Positions 34,402 to 43,821 of a stretch of DNA of 64,000 nucleotides are shown piece after piece. The notes beneath the pieces were generated by a model, which made no database searches, was not told the origin of the DNA, and saw nothing but the letters and a program-made list of their open reading frames with translations. How positions within the stretch are numbered: the first letter of the stretch is position 1; every line of letters begins with the position of its first letter. Source of the DNA: Parabacteroides johnsonii DSM 18315 (lineage in GTDB: Bacteria; Bacteroidota; Bacteroidia; Bacteroidales; Tannerellaceae); contig NZ_CP102285.1 of assembly GCF_025151045.1 (NCBI RefSeq), positions 3,720,001 to 3,784,000 of the forward strand. The letters run 5' to 3'. The position numbers and the translations under genes are program-made.

Positions 34402-35841
34402 TTACTTCTTTTTATGAGGTACACCTGTATGAGTAAATACAGAACCTTTCACTTCCTGGTTCTTATCCTGTGCAATACGGGTAGGAGTCGGATATTCGAG
34501 TTTTTCAAGTTCCGTTACGGCTCCCGTAATATCGTTCAGCAACTGGTCAGCCATGTCACGGCTGAATCCCTGGCGGGCAACGATACGCATCACGACATAA
34601 TTTTCAAGATTGTTTGGCAATGTATAGGCGGGAACCATCCAACCGCTTTGTTTCAGTTTATCCTGCAAGTCGTACAGTGTCCATTTCGCCTTCTTCGCAT
34701 AATCCGGTTTGAGATACCAGATGAACAGCGGATTCACGACTTCGTTGCTGTAGTTTACGAACGGAGCCATCTTGCCAATCTGATCATGTAGGTACTGGGT
34801 AACTGCCATGCTATTTTCCTGGACAGCCTTATATCCTTCAAATCCGAGACGGATGAACTGGTAGTATTGTCCGAGGATCTGGGCAGCAGGACGGGAGAAA
34901 TTCAAACCGACCTGGGTAATGTTGGCACCCAGATAATTTACGCTGAACGACATGGAATCAGGCAAATATGACTTGTCTTTCCAGACAACCCAACCCAGAC
35001 CCGGATAAACCAGACCGAACTTATGTCCGGACGTACTGATGGAAAGAACCCATTTCAAACGGAAGTCCCACTTCAATTCCGGTTTCAGGAACGGGAGGAT
35101 AAAGCCGCCGGAAGCAGCATCCACATGAATAGGAATATCGTAGCCAGTCTTTGCATTGTAGGCGTCGAGAGCTTTGTCCAGAGCTTCCACATCATCGTTC
35201 AGACCTGTCCATGTAACTCCTTGAATCGGCACGATACAGATCGTATTTTCATCACACATCTTCAATGCTTCTTCGGGATCGAGCGTAGTCTTCTCCAATG
35301 TCAGAGGCACTTGGCGCATTTCGATCTGCCAAAGTTGGGCGAATTTTTCCCATACAACCTGAAATCCGGTAGAGATAACAAAGTTCGGTTTGTCTACAGG
35401 CTTACCGGCAGCCAATCTTTTCTTACGCCAGCGTAGCCAGGCTGCAACACCACCTAACATACATGCTTCGGACGAACCGATAGCCAATGCACCGGCTTTC
35501 CATTTTGCCTGTTCGGGGGTATTCCACAAATTCGCTACGATATTGATACATTTGGCATTCATAACGGCAATACGCGGATATTCCGTTTCATCAATGTAGT
35601 TGATGTTGATTGCCTCGTTCATCAGTTTGGTTGCATAGTCGTCCATGTAGGTAGTTACGAATGTCGCCAAGTTCAAGCGAGGCTGTGTCTGGGCAAACGT
35701 CTCGTCTTTAACCATTTGATACGCGATTTCCGGGGTGGTAGGGCCATCTGGGATTTTGTCTACTGGAGAGGCTTGTAACATCTTTTCCGAGCCAAAGATT
35801 GCTGTCTTGGCATCACCTTTTCTGAAATTAGAATCTTCCAT
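34402..35841 (-). CDS. gadB: Glutamate decarboxylase
   Basis: A 479-residue PLP enzyme that converts glutamate to GABA and CO2, consuming a cytoplasmic proton. The PLP-binding lysine is K274 in STSGHKFGLVYPGLGWVVWK; PIHVDAASGGF and QGVTWTGLNDD are also present. The ATG at 35841 starts MEDSNFRKGDAKTAIFG, as in other family members; 11 residues upstream in frame are less likely. With glsA (two bases downstream) and gadC it forms the acid resistance system. Confidence 0.96.
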   Translation of the reverse strand: MEDSNFRKGDAKTAIFGSEKMLQASPVDKIPDGPTTPEIAYQMVKDETFAQTQPRLNLATFVTTYMDDYATKLMNEAININYIDETEYPRIAVMNAKCINIVANLWNTPEQAKWKAGALAIGSSEACMLGGVAAWLRWRKKRLAAGKPVDKPNFVISTGFQVVWEKFAQLWQIEMRQVPLTLEKTTLDPEEALKMCDENTICIVPIQGVTWTGLNDDVEALDKALDAYNAKTGYDIPIHVDAASGGFILPFLKPELKWDFRLKWVLSISTSGHKFGLVYPGLGWVVWKDKSYLPDSMSFSVNYLGANITQVGLNFSRPAAQILGQYYQFIRLGFEGYKAVQENSMAVTQYLHDQIGKMAPFVNYSNEVVNPLFIWYLKPDYAKKAKWTLYDLQDKLKQSGWMVPAYTLPNNLENYVVMRIVARQGFSRDMADQLLNDITGAVTELEKLEYPTPTRIAQDKNQEVKGSVFTHTGVPHKKK

Positions 35842-36106
35842 GTCTTTTTTGTTTTTAATTATTAATGGCGTCATCGACTTGTTTCAGCCGATTGTATGGC
35901 AAAAACAGCTACTATCCGCAATTGTTCTGCGTTTTTGGTTAAACATACGATATTTGGAGTTTATTAAAATAATGTTATATAAGAGTGCCAAAATCTACTC
36001 GTATTTTAACCTAAAACGACTTTGTAAAAGGATTTTATAAGTAGATGAGGTCCAAAAGTGAACATTCGCTATTCGGGATTGTTTCAATACAATAAATAAA
36101 ACGATT

Positions 36107-37366
36107 ATGCGAATACAGACCGGACAGGGGACGATTCCCCTTATTACACTAATAGGTATATGGTCGATATCGGCACTGAATGCATTGCCCGGCCTGGCTG
36201 TCTCCCCTATCTTAGGGAAACTTTCTGCTATCTTTCCGCATTCCACTGAGCTGGACATACAGATGCTTTCGTCGCTTCCTTCTCTACTGATCATCCCTTT
36301 TATCATCCTGTCGGGTAAACTGACGGAAAAGATCAATAATATCCTCCTACTGCAAGTTGGCCTGGTAGTCTTTTCGTTGAGCGGGATTCTGTATTTGCTC
36401 TCCACAAAGATGTGGCAACTAATCGCCGTCAGCGCGCTTTTAGGAATCGGTTCGGGGTTGATCGTACCGCTTTCCACAGGTTTGATCTCCCGCTTTTTCA
36501 CAGGGGTATACCGAACGAAACAGTTTGGCCTCAGTTCCGCGATCACGAATGTGACCTTAGTATTAGCAACGATTCTGACCGGGTATCTGGCGGAAGTAAA
36601 TTGGCATCTTCCGTTCATCGTCTATCTGTTTCCGCTGATCTCGATCGTTCTTTCGTTCTATCTGAAAAAGAATATTTCACCCTATCCCGATACAAGTATG
36701 CATGCAACCGTAAAGCCGGTAGCTTCACAGGCCGAAATGAAACCCGCGTACGGTACTACCGACAACAGTTTCGGTAAATTCGGCATACAGATACGGCATC
36801 TGATGCAGATTATGGCATTCTACGGGCTGGCCACCTATCTGGTGATTATCATCAGTTTCAACCTACCGTTCCTGATGAAAGAGTATCATTTCACCAGCGG
36901 GAATTCGGGTATCATGATCTCTCTTTTTTTCTTAGCTATCATGGCACCGGGATTCATACTTAACCAGATTGTGTCCTATTTCGGGAAAAAGACAAAGTTC
37001 GCCTGTATGCTTTCCATTGCGATCGGGATGGCACTCATCCTGGTCTCCCGAACGGAATGGTTGATCGGGTTAGGTTGTATCTTTACCGGCTTCGGCTACG
37101 GCGTCATACAACCTGTCGCTTACGATAAGACAACCCGTACGGCGATCCCGTCCAAAGTAACGCTTGCGCTGGCTTTTGTGATGGCGATGAATTACCTGGC
37201 AATCCTGCTTTGCCCGTTTATCATCAATGTTTTTAAAGACCTTTTCCATATCGAAACCCAGCAATTCGCTTTTATCTTCAACATGGTGATCGCGCTGATA
37301 GCTGCCGCATGGGCATATATCAAACAGGATTCTTTCCTATTCAACGACAATTTTAAATCCGTATAA
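36107..37366 (+). CDS. MFS transporter
   Basis: A 419-residue major facilitator superfamily protein with 12 predicted membrane helices and a long central loop (about residues 190-230). Helix 1 (LITLIGIWSISALNALPGLAV) and the G-rich loop GKLTEKINNILLLQ between helices 2 and 3 follow the family. Related proteins export drugs or sugars; substrate unknown. The next gene, an EamA-type exporter, starts 19 bases later, so both may be one unit. Confidence 0.85.
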   Translation: MRIQTGQGTIPLITLIGIWSISALNALPGLAVSPILGKLSAIFPHSTELDIQMLSSLPSLLIIPFIILSGKLTEKINNILLLQVGLVVFSLSGILYLLSTKMWQLIAVSALLGIGSGLIVPLSTGLISRFFTGVYRTKQFGLSSAITNVTLVLATILTGYLAEVNWHLPFIVYLFPLISIVLSFYLKKNISPYPDTSMHATVKPVASQAEMKPAYGTTDNSFGKFGIQIRHLMQIMAFYGLATYLVIIISFNLPFLMKEYHFTSGNSGIMISLFFLAIMAPGFILNQIVSYFGKKTKFACMLSIAIGMALILVSRTEWLIGLGCIFTGFGYGVIQPVAYDKTTRTAIPSKVTLALAFVMAMNYLAILLCPFIINVFKDLFHIETQQFAFIFNMVIALIAAAWAYIKQDSFLFNDNFKSV

Positions 37367-37384
37367 TATCAAACCGTATCGAGC

Positions 37385-38287
37385 ATGAAGAATAAAATTA
37401 CAGAAGCCAACGTCAGCATGGTAATATCCAAGACCTTCAGTGGTCTGAACATGAATGCACTGAAATATCTGCTGCCGCTCTGGATGACGCCGCTTTCGGG
37501 TGTTACGATACGATGCACTTTTGCAGCAGTCGCTTTCTGGATTATCGGAATGTTTACAAAGCCGGAAACCTCTACGCGGAAAGAAAAGATATCCCTTTTC
37601 CTGTTAGGGGCGTTAGGTATCTATGGCTTTATGTTCTTCTACCTGATCGGACTGAGTAAGACAACTCCGGTTTCCAGCTCCATTTTCACCAGCCTCGAAC
37701 CAATCTGGGTATTCATTCTTGCCGTAATCTTTTTCAAAGAGAAGATAACGAAGATGAAGGTTATCGGGATATTGATCGGGCTGGGAGGTGCCCTACTTTG
37801 CATCCTGACACAAAAGAGTGACGACCTGGCAACCGACGCTTTTACCGGAAATATGCTTTGCCTGATGAGTTCGTTCGCGTATGCCGCCTACCTGATTATC
37901 AGTAACCGGATATTGAGCAAGGTCGGGGTGATAACTATGTTGCGATATACGTTTACAGGAGCTGCTTTTTCGGCCCTTATTGTGTCGACGGTAACCGGTT
38001 TCGATGCTAGGGTACTGGAATTACCTTTGCATTGGACACCTTTCCTTATTCTGATGTTCATCCTGATCTTTCCGACCGTCATCAGCTATTTACTCATCCC
38101 TATCGGCCTGAAATATCTGAGTACGACTCTGGTAGCCCTCTATGGTTATCTAATTTTGATTGTCGCCACCATCGTATCACTCACGCTGGGGCAGGACCGT
38201 TTCAGCTGGACACAACTGGTAGCCATATTACTCATCTGTTCCAGCGTTTACTTTGTCGAAATAGCAGAGAACAAAGAAAAAAAATAA
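37385..38287 (+). CDS. EamA/DMT-family transporter
   Basis: A 300-residue inner-membrane protein with ten helices in two EamA repeats (FSGLNMNALKYLLPLWMTPL in the first, CLMSSFAYAAYLIISNRILSKVG in the second; each ends with a loop such as TTPVSSSIFTSLEPIWVFILA and YLSTTLVALYGYLILIVATIV). Such drug/metabolite exporters carry amino acids or other metabolites. Cotranscription with the MFS gene is probable. Confidence 0.88.
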   Translation: MKNKITEANVSMVISKTFSGLNMNALKYLLPLWMTPLSGVTIRCTFAAVAFWIIGMFTKPETSTRKEKISLFLLGALGIYGFMFFYLIGLSKTTPVSSSIFTSLEPIWVFILAVIFFKEKITKMKVIGILIGLGGALLCILTQKSDDLATDAFTGNMLCLMSSFAYAAYLIISNRILSKVGVITMLRYTFTGAAFSALIVSTVTGFDARVLELPLHWTPFLILMFILIFPTVISYLLIPIGLKYLSTTLVALYGYLILIVATIVSLTLGQDRFSWTQLVAILLICSSVYFVEIAENKEKK

Positions 38288-38410
38288 TTTTTTTCCGTTC
38301 TTTGTAACAACTTCTTTTCCGTTCCCGTCTATTTAATGAACGCTCTTCAATAGCGCGCATTGAAAGAGTCGGAAATAACGGAATTAAATAATGGTTAATA
38401 CATAAGAAAG

Positions 38411-38863
38411 ATGAAAAAATACATTGCAATCCTGATCCTCATTCTATCCTGCCAGGCAGGATACAGCCAAAGCATGGACAAACTGTTCAACGACTTTGCC
38501 AATCAGAAAAACGTAACCCGCGTCACAATCGGCCCGTTCTTGATGAAAATAAGCAGCTTGTTCACCGAGACGATGGGTGTGAAAAGCATCGAAGTCCTTT
38601 CTTTCGAGGAATGTGGTAGTACCGTCAAAAACGATCTCCGCACCGCCATCAAAAAACTGAAAGACCCGAATTACGAAACGATGGTCAATTCCAACGAAGG
38701 AGGTAGCCGTACGAAAGTAATGGTACGCATTGACAAAGATATCATCCGTGAACTGGTAATTCTGACAACCGACGGAGGCGATGATGCCCTGATCCGTATC
38801 AAAGGGAAAATCAAACCATCCGATATCGAAAAAGTAATAAACGACCACAAAGATGGATGTTGA
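38411..38863 (+). CDS. DUF4252 exported protein
   Basis: A 150-residue protein with a signal peptide (MKKYIAILILILSCQAGYSQ). The mature part (MDKLFNDFANQKNVTRVTIGPFLM ... IKPSDIEKVINDH) is the DUF4252 family, typically found beside ECF sigma factors in Bacteroidetes. Its 3' end overlaps the sigma factor start by 11 bases, so the two are translationally coupled. It could be a target or a cell-envelope sensor; role unknown. Confidence 0.82.
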   Translation: MKKYIAILILILSCQAGYSQSMDKLFNDFANQKNVTRVTIGPFLMKISSLFTETMGVKSIEVLSFEECGSTVKNDLRTAIKKLKDPNYETMVNSNEGGSRTKVMVRIDKDIIRELVILTTDGGDDALIRIKGKIKPSDIEKVINDHKDGC

Positions 38864-39371
38864 AAGCTTTAAAAGGCTGTTCCTTCCTCTCCATCCCAAG
38901 CTCTTCCGGATCGCTTACGCATTAGTCGAAAACAAGTCCGATGCCGAAGATATTCTGCAAGATGCCTACTATAAATTGTGGAGCCGTCGGAATGAACTGG
39001 CCGATGTCCGGAATCCGGAAGCCTTCTGCGTGACGCTGGTCAAAAATCTTTGTCTCGATTTCCTTCGTTCTCCCCGTGCGGGCAGGCATGATGAAGATGT
39101 CACCGAAGCCGTCACCCTCTCGACAGATTCTTCTCCGGACAAAGAACTGGAAATGCAAGATAAAGTGGAGCAAGTCCGCCATCTCATCAACCGTCTGCCG
39201 GAAAATCAGCGGCAAGTCCTCCGGTTGAGAGGAATCGAAGACTGCTCGATAGATGAGATAGAACAGATCACCGGCCTGAGTGCCGTCAACATACGGGTGC
39301 TACTTTCCCGGGCACGAAAAATAATCCGGGAACAATTTGAAAAATATTATGCATACGAATATGAACGATAA
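38853..39371 (+). CDS. ECF-type RNA polymerase sigma factor
   Basis: A 172-residue sigma-70 family factor: region 2 (residues about 14-80, AYALVENKSDAEDILQDAYYKLW) and region 4 (about 118-165, LINRLPENQRQVLRLRGIEDCSIDEIEQITG with VNIRVLLSRARK). It lies in a four-gene unit with two DUF4252 proteins and an anti-sigma-like membrane protein. It overlaps the preceding gene by 11 bases and the following one by about 11. Confidence 0.93.
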   Translation: MDVESFKRLFLPLHPKLFRIAYALVENKSDAEDILQDAYYKLWSRRNELADVRNPEAFCVTLVKNLCLDFLRSPRAGRHDEDVTEAVTLSTDSSPDKELEMQDKVEQVRHLINRLPENQRQVLRLRGIEDCSIDEIEQITGLSAVNIRVLLSRARKIIREQFEKYYAYEYER

Positions 39372-39762
39372 AAATATAGACGAACTGATCAATAAAGCCC
39401 TCCAGGAAGAGCAGGCTTTACCCGAAGGACTTTCCCGCAGGCTGGAAGAGCAGATCGACGCCTGGGCTGCCACAGAGGAAAAAAAGACTCGTTCATCGAC
39501 CCGTAGACGAACGTTATACTGGTTAAGCGGAGTCGCAGCCTCTATCCTGCTCTGCATCGGCTTTTTCCAATACGAGGTACCGTCTTATGCTCCGGATCGG
39601 CTTCATGACACTTATACGAATCCGGAAGATGCCGCCGTCGCCGCCGAAAAGGCTTTGCTCCTGCTGTCGCACAATCTCAATAAAGGTATCAGCCGGGTAA
39701 ACGACGCAGGGCAGGAAATCGATAAAGTAAACAATATTTTAAACAAACATTTAAACGATTAA
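39361..39762 (+). CDS. Single-pass membrane protein, probable anti-sigma factor
   Basis: A 133-residue protein with a cytoplasmic N-terminal part (about residues 1-50, KNIDELINKALQEEQALPEGL), one membrane helix (about 55-74, LYWLSGVAASILLCIGFF) and a short outer part. This arrangement, directly after an ECF sigma gene with overlap, is that of an anti-sigma factor. The sequence has no recognisable anti-sigma domain, so this is by position. An earlier ATG at 39349 is also possible. Confidence 0.6.
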   Translation: MNDKNIDELINKALQEEQALPEGLSRRLEEQIDAWAATEEKKTRSSTRRRTLYWLSGVAASILLCIGFFQYEVPSYAPDRLHDTYTNPEDAAVAAEKALLLLSHNLNKGISRVNDAGQEIDKVNNILNKHLND

Positions 39763-39766
39763 TCTT

Positions 39767-40261
39767 ATGAAATCCAAGAATATATTCCTAATCCTGTTTC
39801 TGTGCTGCACAAGCTTGTGCTTCGCCCAAGATAAATTATTCGAAAAATATGCCGATATGGATAATGTTACATCCGTCTTCATCTCCAAGAAAATGTTCGA
39901 CATGATCCCTAATGTAGAAAGTGGCGGCCTTAACCTGATGAATCTGAAAGGAAAAATAAACAACCTCCAAATCGTCACTTCCGACAAGCGTGAAGTCCGG
40001 GACCAGATGCGAAAAGAATTCAGCAGCCTCATCAGCAAATCGCATGAAGAACTGATGCGAGTCAAGGACAACGATACACGTGCCTCTTTCTACATCGTCC
40101 AGAACGGTGAGCTAATCAACGAAATGATCATGCTGGCCGACACAGATTCGGACTATGTGGTCATCCGGATAACAGGCAAATTCACATTGGAGGATATACA
40201 GGAGGTGGCAAAAAGTTTTTCCAAAAACGATAAAAAAGAGGTAACGATCAGTTACAACTAA
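39767..40261 (+). CDS. DUF4252 exported protein (second copy)
   Basis: A 164-residue paralogue of the gene at 38411: signal peptide MKSKNIFLILFLCCTSLCFA, then KLFEKYADMDNVTSVFISKKMFDMI and GKFTLEDIQEVAKSF. It follows the membrane protein by four bases and completes the sigma-factor unit. Function unknown. Confidence 0.82.
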   Translation: MKSKNIFLILFLCCTSLCFAQDKLFEKYADMDNVTSVFISKKMFDMIPNVESGGLNLMNLKGKINNLQIVTSDKREVRDQMRKEFSSLISKSHEELMRVKDNDTRASFYIVQNGELINEMIMLADTDSDYVVIRITGKFTLEDIQEVAKSFSKNDKKEVTISYN

Positions 40262-40311
40262 AACCAGAAAAGTATAAATATCCAAAAAAAATAATCATGC
40301 TTTTGTGAATA

Positions 40312-40334
40312 CCTTAGTTCTGGTAGAACTAAGG
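40312..40334. terminator. Perfect palindrome, also left repeat of the invertible segment
   Basis: CCTTAGTTCT-GGT-AGAACTAAGG is a perfect 10-bp hairpin with three-base loop, followed by a T-rich stretch, so it may end the sigma/DUF4252 transcript. Its inner 15 bases (40317-40331) are the inverted copy of 40547-40561. Confidence 0.6.
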
Positions 40335-40561
40335 CTGTTCTTGTCTGTTGTTTGCTACCGTGACAAAATTAGGTATATAAAACTACTGGATGTTTTCAAA
40401 AATGATATTAAAATTAGTCAAATTGATATTCTTTCAAAAAAAATATTCTCCTTTTTCCCTTCCAGAAGACTCCAATAACCTCTACAGATAAGCCAAAACC
40501 GATAATCAAGTCTACTTTTTTACAACTATCCGTACTGTATAGTTCATAGTTCTACCAGAAC
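40317..40561. promoter_or_regulatory. Putative invertible promoter of the SusC gene
   Basis: TAGTTCTACCAGAAC at 40547-40561 and its exact reverse complement at 40317-40331 flank 215 bases. Each 15-bp repeat is almost palindromic about ACC, as expected for a site-specific recombinase site. Inside is a minus-strand -7 box TAATTTTG (plus CAAAATTA 40364-40371) with TTTG 25 bases upstream. It now points away from susC; after inversion it would sit on the plus strand at 40507-40514, about 160 bases before the susC ATG. The weaker TACTTTTT at 40513 is the only plus-strand match now. The gap 40262-40675 holds no gene. Confidence 0.6.
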
Positions 40562-40675
40562 AAATTCAATTGCAATCTTAAATCATTAGCCTATGGAGAG
40601 AAGTAAATAACACACCTAAAAAGTTTTTGTAGAGAAAATTAGAGTATTTCAATTGTTAAATTAAATTTTAATATT

Positions 40676-43600
40676 ATGACCAAATCAATATGCAGCAACT
40701 TACTGCCTAAAGCTGTACTATTATCAGTATTTTTAAGTCCCGGATATGTGATTTCAAAAGTTCATGCAAACACAGATTCCATCGGTGGTATAGAACAAAC
40801 GGACGGTAAACTGTCCGGACGGGTTATCGACGCAAAAGGAGAACCTATACCAGGTGCAAACATTTCCGTCAAAGGTACCACCATCGGTACCATTACAGAC
40901 ATGGACGGTAATTTTTCTATAGATGTTAACCCTAATCAAATACTCACCATCAGTTTCATCGGATATGAAACAAAAACAATCCCTGTCTCCAACCAGAAAA
41001 CATTAAATGTTGTCTTGAAAGAAACAGTAAACCAGCTGGACGAACTTGTTGTCGTTAGCTACGGTACACAGAAAAAAAGGGATTTAACCGGATCTGTTTC
41101 CAAGATAGATGCAGGAGAATTAGAAAGTTTTCCTGTAGGACAATTTGCTCAAAAACTTCAAGGACAGGTAGCAGGTGTACAAATCAACCAATCTACAGGA
41201 CAACCGGGTAAAGGCATGGGATTCCGTATCCGTGGTGCAGCTTCTATCAATGGTGGCAGTTCCCCTTTATTCGTGGTCGATGGAATCCCTGTCAATATGG
41301 ACCTAAGCAGTATAAATCCAGATGAAATCGAAACCTTTTCCATCCTGAAAGATGCTGCTGCCACTTCTTTGTATGGATCACGTGCAGCCAATGGCGTCGT
41401 ACTGATCACAACAAAAAGAGGAAAACAAGGCAAAACTCAAGTGGATGTGAATGCTTCATTCGGTATCCAGACTTTAAAGGGATTAAAGACTCCGGATGTT
41501 ATGAATGGGGAAGAATTTGCTCAATACAAAAAAGAATACTACGAAGATGCAGCCAGATATGAAGGTTATACCGGTGGAGTTCCGGAACAATATCAAAATC
41601 CATCCCAATACGGTGCCGGAACTAACTGGTATGACTTACTAACACGAAACGCCGCTACACAGAATTACAGTATCAGTGTGACAGCCAATAAAGACAAGTT
41701 CAATACAGCTATCGTATTAGGCTACTTCCGCCAGGATGGTGTCATGTACAACTCTAATTTCGAACGTTACTCTTTACGTGCGAACAACGATTATCAAGTA
41801 AATGACCGCTTAAAATTAGGACTGAACATAGCTCCCACCTTACAAATCAAAAATAACCAAAATACAGACGGAGGTTGGCAGATACTAAGTGCTGCGTTCT
41901 TGGCTGACCCGACTGTAAATCCCTACGATGAAAACGGAGAACCTATTCTTTCTCTAAACTCTCCGGGAATGTTCCCTCAACCTAACTGGATACGTGTTTT
42001 ACATGAAAAAACAAGTAAAACACAGGATTTGGCTTTATTAAGCAATGCTTTTGCTGAACTGGATATATGGAATGGTATCAAATATAAATTCCAGGCTGGT
42101 TTCGATTTAGGTGCCAAAAACTATAGAGATTTTACACCTTCGACAGCCGGTGGAGCCATGTTTACTGCTCCCCCTCAGAAAGCAAGCGGACAATATAACA
42201 CCAACTTCCACTATAGTTGGACTATTGAAAATATGTTGATGTATAACCATAAATTCGGAGACCACAACATAGATGCACTGGTCGGTTATAGTGCACAAAA
42301 ATATTCCAACGAATATAACCAACTGACAGCAACCGACTTTCCAAGTGATGATATTCCTTGGATGGGTGCCGGTGCTACAAAAAACGGTGACAACAACATC
42401 GAGCAATGGGCGTTAGCCTCTGTCATTGCACGCGCGAATTATAGCTTCAAAGACCGCTATTTACTCCAGGCGACATTCCGCCGGGATGGTTGCTCCCGTT
42501 TTGGGGCAGGCAATAAATATGCAAATTTTCCTTCCATATCCGCCGGATGGATTGTATCTGACGAAGCCTTCATGGAACCGATAACCAATGTTATGAATTA
42601 CCTGAAAATAAGGGCCAGTTATGGACTAACCGGTAACTATAATATTGGTAATTACCGATATATTGCAGGAGTTAGCACTTATAACTATGTCTTGGGTGGC
42701 TCTTTAGCTCCGGGAAAAGGATTAGGTAATTTAGGGAACAATGCTCTTACTTGGGAAGAAACAAAGCAACTGGACTTAGGTGTCGATATCGGTTTCCTAA
42801 ACGATCGTATCTATTTGATGTATGACTATTATAATAAAAAAGTCGATGGACTTTTGTATCAGGTCGATATCCCAAGAGCTTCCGGCTTTTCCAACATTTA
42901 TTCCAATATCGGTGATTACAAAGCATGGGGACATGAAATCACTTTGCAATCTCGTAATCTTGTCGGTGATTTCAAATGGACTACCAACTTGAATATAGCC
43001 TTCAACCGGAATGAAATAACCAAAATGGGAACAAACAACACCCCAAAAGGTGGATACTCCAATCAGGAAGATTTCAACCGCTTAGCAGTAGGAGAACCTA
43101 TCGGTATATTCATGGGATATGTATTTGACGGCGTATATATGACCGAAGAAGAGTTTAATTCCCAGCCAAAGCACGCTTCATCTGAGATCGGAACGGTCCG
43201 CATGAAAGATGTCAGTGGTCCTAACGGTGTTCCTGATGGTATAATCGACAACAATGACCGTGTAAAAATCGGTGATCCGAACCCGGATTTCATTTATGGT
43301 ATGACAAATGAATTTTCCTGGAAGAACTTCGATCTGAGTATTCTGATCAGTGGACAGGTAGGTGGTGACATCATCAATTCAAACTACGAGCATACTTTGA
43401 ATATCGACGGTTGTTTCAATGTATTGAAAAAAGTTGCCAACCGTTGGCGCTCTCCAGAAAATCCAGGTGACGGACAGGTTCCAAGAACAAAAGCCGGTAC
43501 CACGGAATTATTCCGCTTCAATAATAGCAGTTGGGTATATGATGCTTCCTATTTGACCATAAAGAATATCACTCTAGGCTACACGATTCCAATCAAACCT

Positions 43601-43786
43601 AGCCAGTACCTCTCTAAACTCCGAGTATATGTAACAGCCCAGCAGTTAGTAACATTCACTAAATACCCTGGTATGAACCCGGAAATAGCCATGAATGAAG
43701 ATATGGGATGGAGTGGCTTAGGAGTAGACCGTACGACTTACCCAGTTCCAAGAACATTCAGTATCGGATGTAATATCTCATTCTGA
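40676..43786 (+). CDS. SusC/RagA-family TonB-linked outer membrane protein
   Basis: A 1036-residue outer-membrane transporter. After a signal peptide come a carboxypeptidase-regulatory-like domain (about residues 45-120), the TonB-box region DELVVVSYGTQKKRDLTGSVS, a plug (about 130-230, FPVGQFAQKLQGQVAGVQI and RIRGAASINGGSSPLFVVDGIPV), and a large barrel with the terminal phenylalanine (IGCNISF). It imports oligosaccharides energised by TonB, with the SusD-like lipoprotein encoded next. The rhamnosidases downstream suggest a rhamnose-containing glycan. Expression is likely phase-variable, judged by the inverted repeats upstream. Confidence 0.95.
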   Translation: MTKSICSNLLPKAVLLSVFLSPGYVISKVHANTDSIGGIEQTDGKLSGRVIDAKGEPIPGANISVKGTTIGTITDMDGNFSIDVNPNQILTISFIGYETKTIPVSNQKTLNVVLKETVNQLDELVVVSYGTQKKRDLTGSVSKIDAGELESFPVGQFAQKLQGQVAGVQINQSTGQPGKGMGFRIRGAASINGGSSPLFVVDGIPVNMDLSSINPDEIETFSILKDAAATSLYGSRAANGVVLITTKRGKQGKTQVDVNASFGIQTLKGLKTPDVMNGEEFAQYKKEYYEDAARYEGYTGGVPEQYQNPSQYGAGTNWYDLLTRNAATQNYSISVTANKDKFNTAIVLGYFRQDGVMYNSNFERYSLRANNDYQVNDRLKLGLNIAPTLQIKNNQNTDGGWQILSAAFLADPTVNPYDENGEPILSLNSPGMFPQPNWIRVLHEKTSKTQDLALLSNAFAELDIWNGIKYKFQAGFDLGAKNYRDFTPSTAGGAMFTAPPQKASGQYNTNFHYSWTIENMLMYNHKFGDHNIDALVGYSAQKYSNEYNQLTATDFPSDDIPWMGAGATKNGDNNIEQWALASVIARANYSFKDRYLLQATFRRDGCSRFGAGNKYANFPSISAGWIVSDEAFMEPITNVMNYLKIRASYGLTGNYNIGNYRYIAGVSTYNYVLGGSLAPGKGLGNLGNNALTWEETKQLDLGVDIGFLNDRIYLMYDYYNKKVDGLLYQVDIPRASGFSNIYSNIGDYKAWGHEITLQSRNLVGDFKWTTNLNIAFNRNEITKMGTNNTPKGGYSNQEDFNRLAVGEPIGIFMGYVFDGVYMTEEEFNSQPKHASSEIGTVRMKDVSGPNGVPDGIIDNNDRVKIGDPNPDFIYGMTNEFSWKNFDLSILISGQVGGDIINSNYEHTLNIDGCFNVLKKVANRWRSPENPGDGQVPRTKAGTTELFRFNNSSWVYDASYLTIKNITLGYTIPIKPSQYLSKLRVYVTAQQLVTFTKYPGMNPEIAMNEDMGWSGLGVDRTTYPVPRTFSIGCNISF

Positions 43787-43821
43787 TAGGAAAACAAATT
43801 ATAAATTTAAAACGAAAGATC

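Noticed and set aside
40312-40334. Palindrome only as a terminator of the DUF4252 unit
   Set aside because: Not excluded, but an exact inverted copy of its core at 40547-40561 needs another explanation, so I treat it mainly as the left end of an invertible segment.
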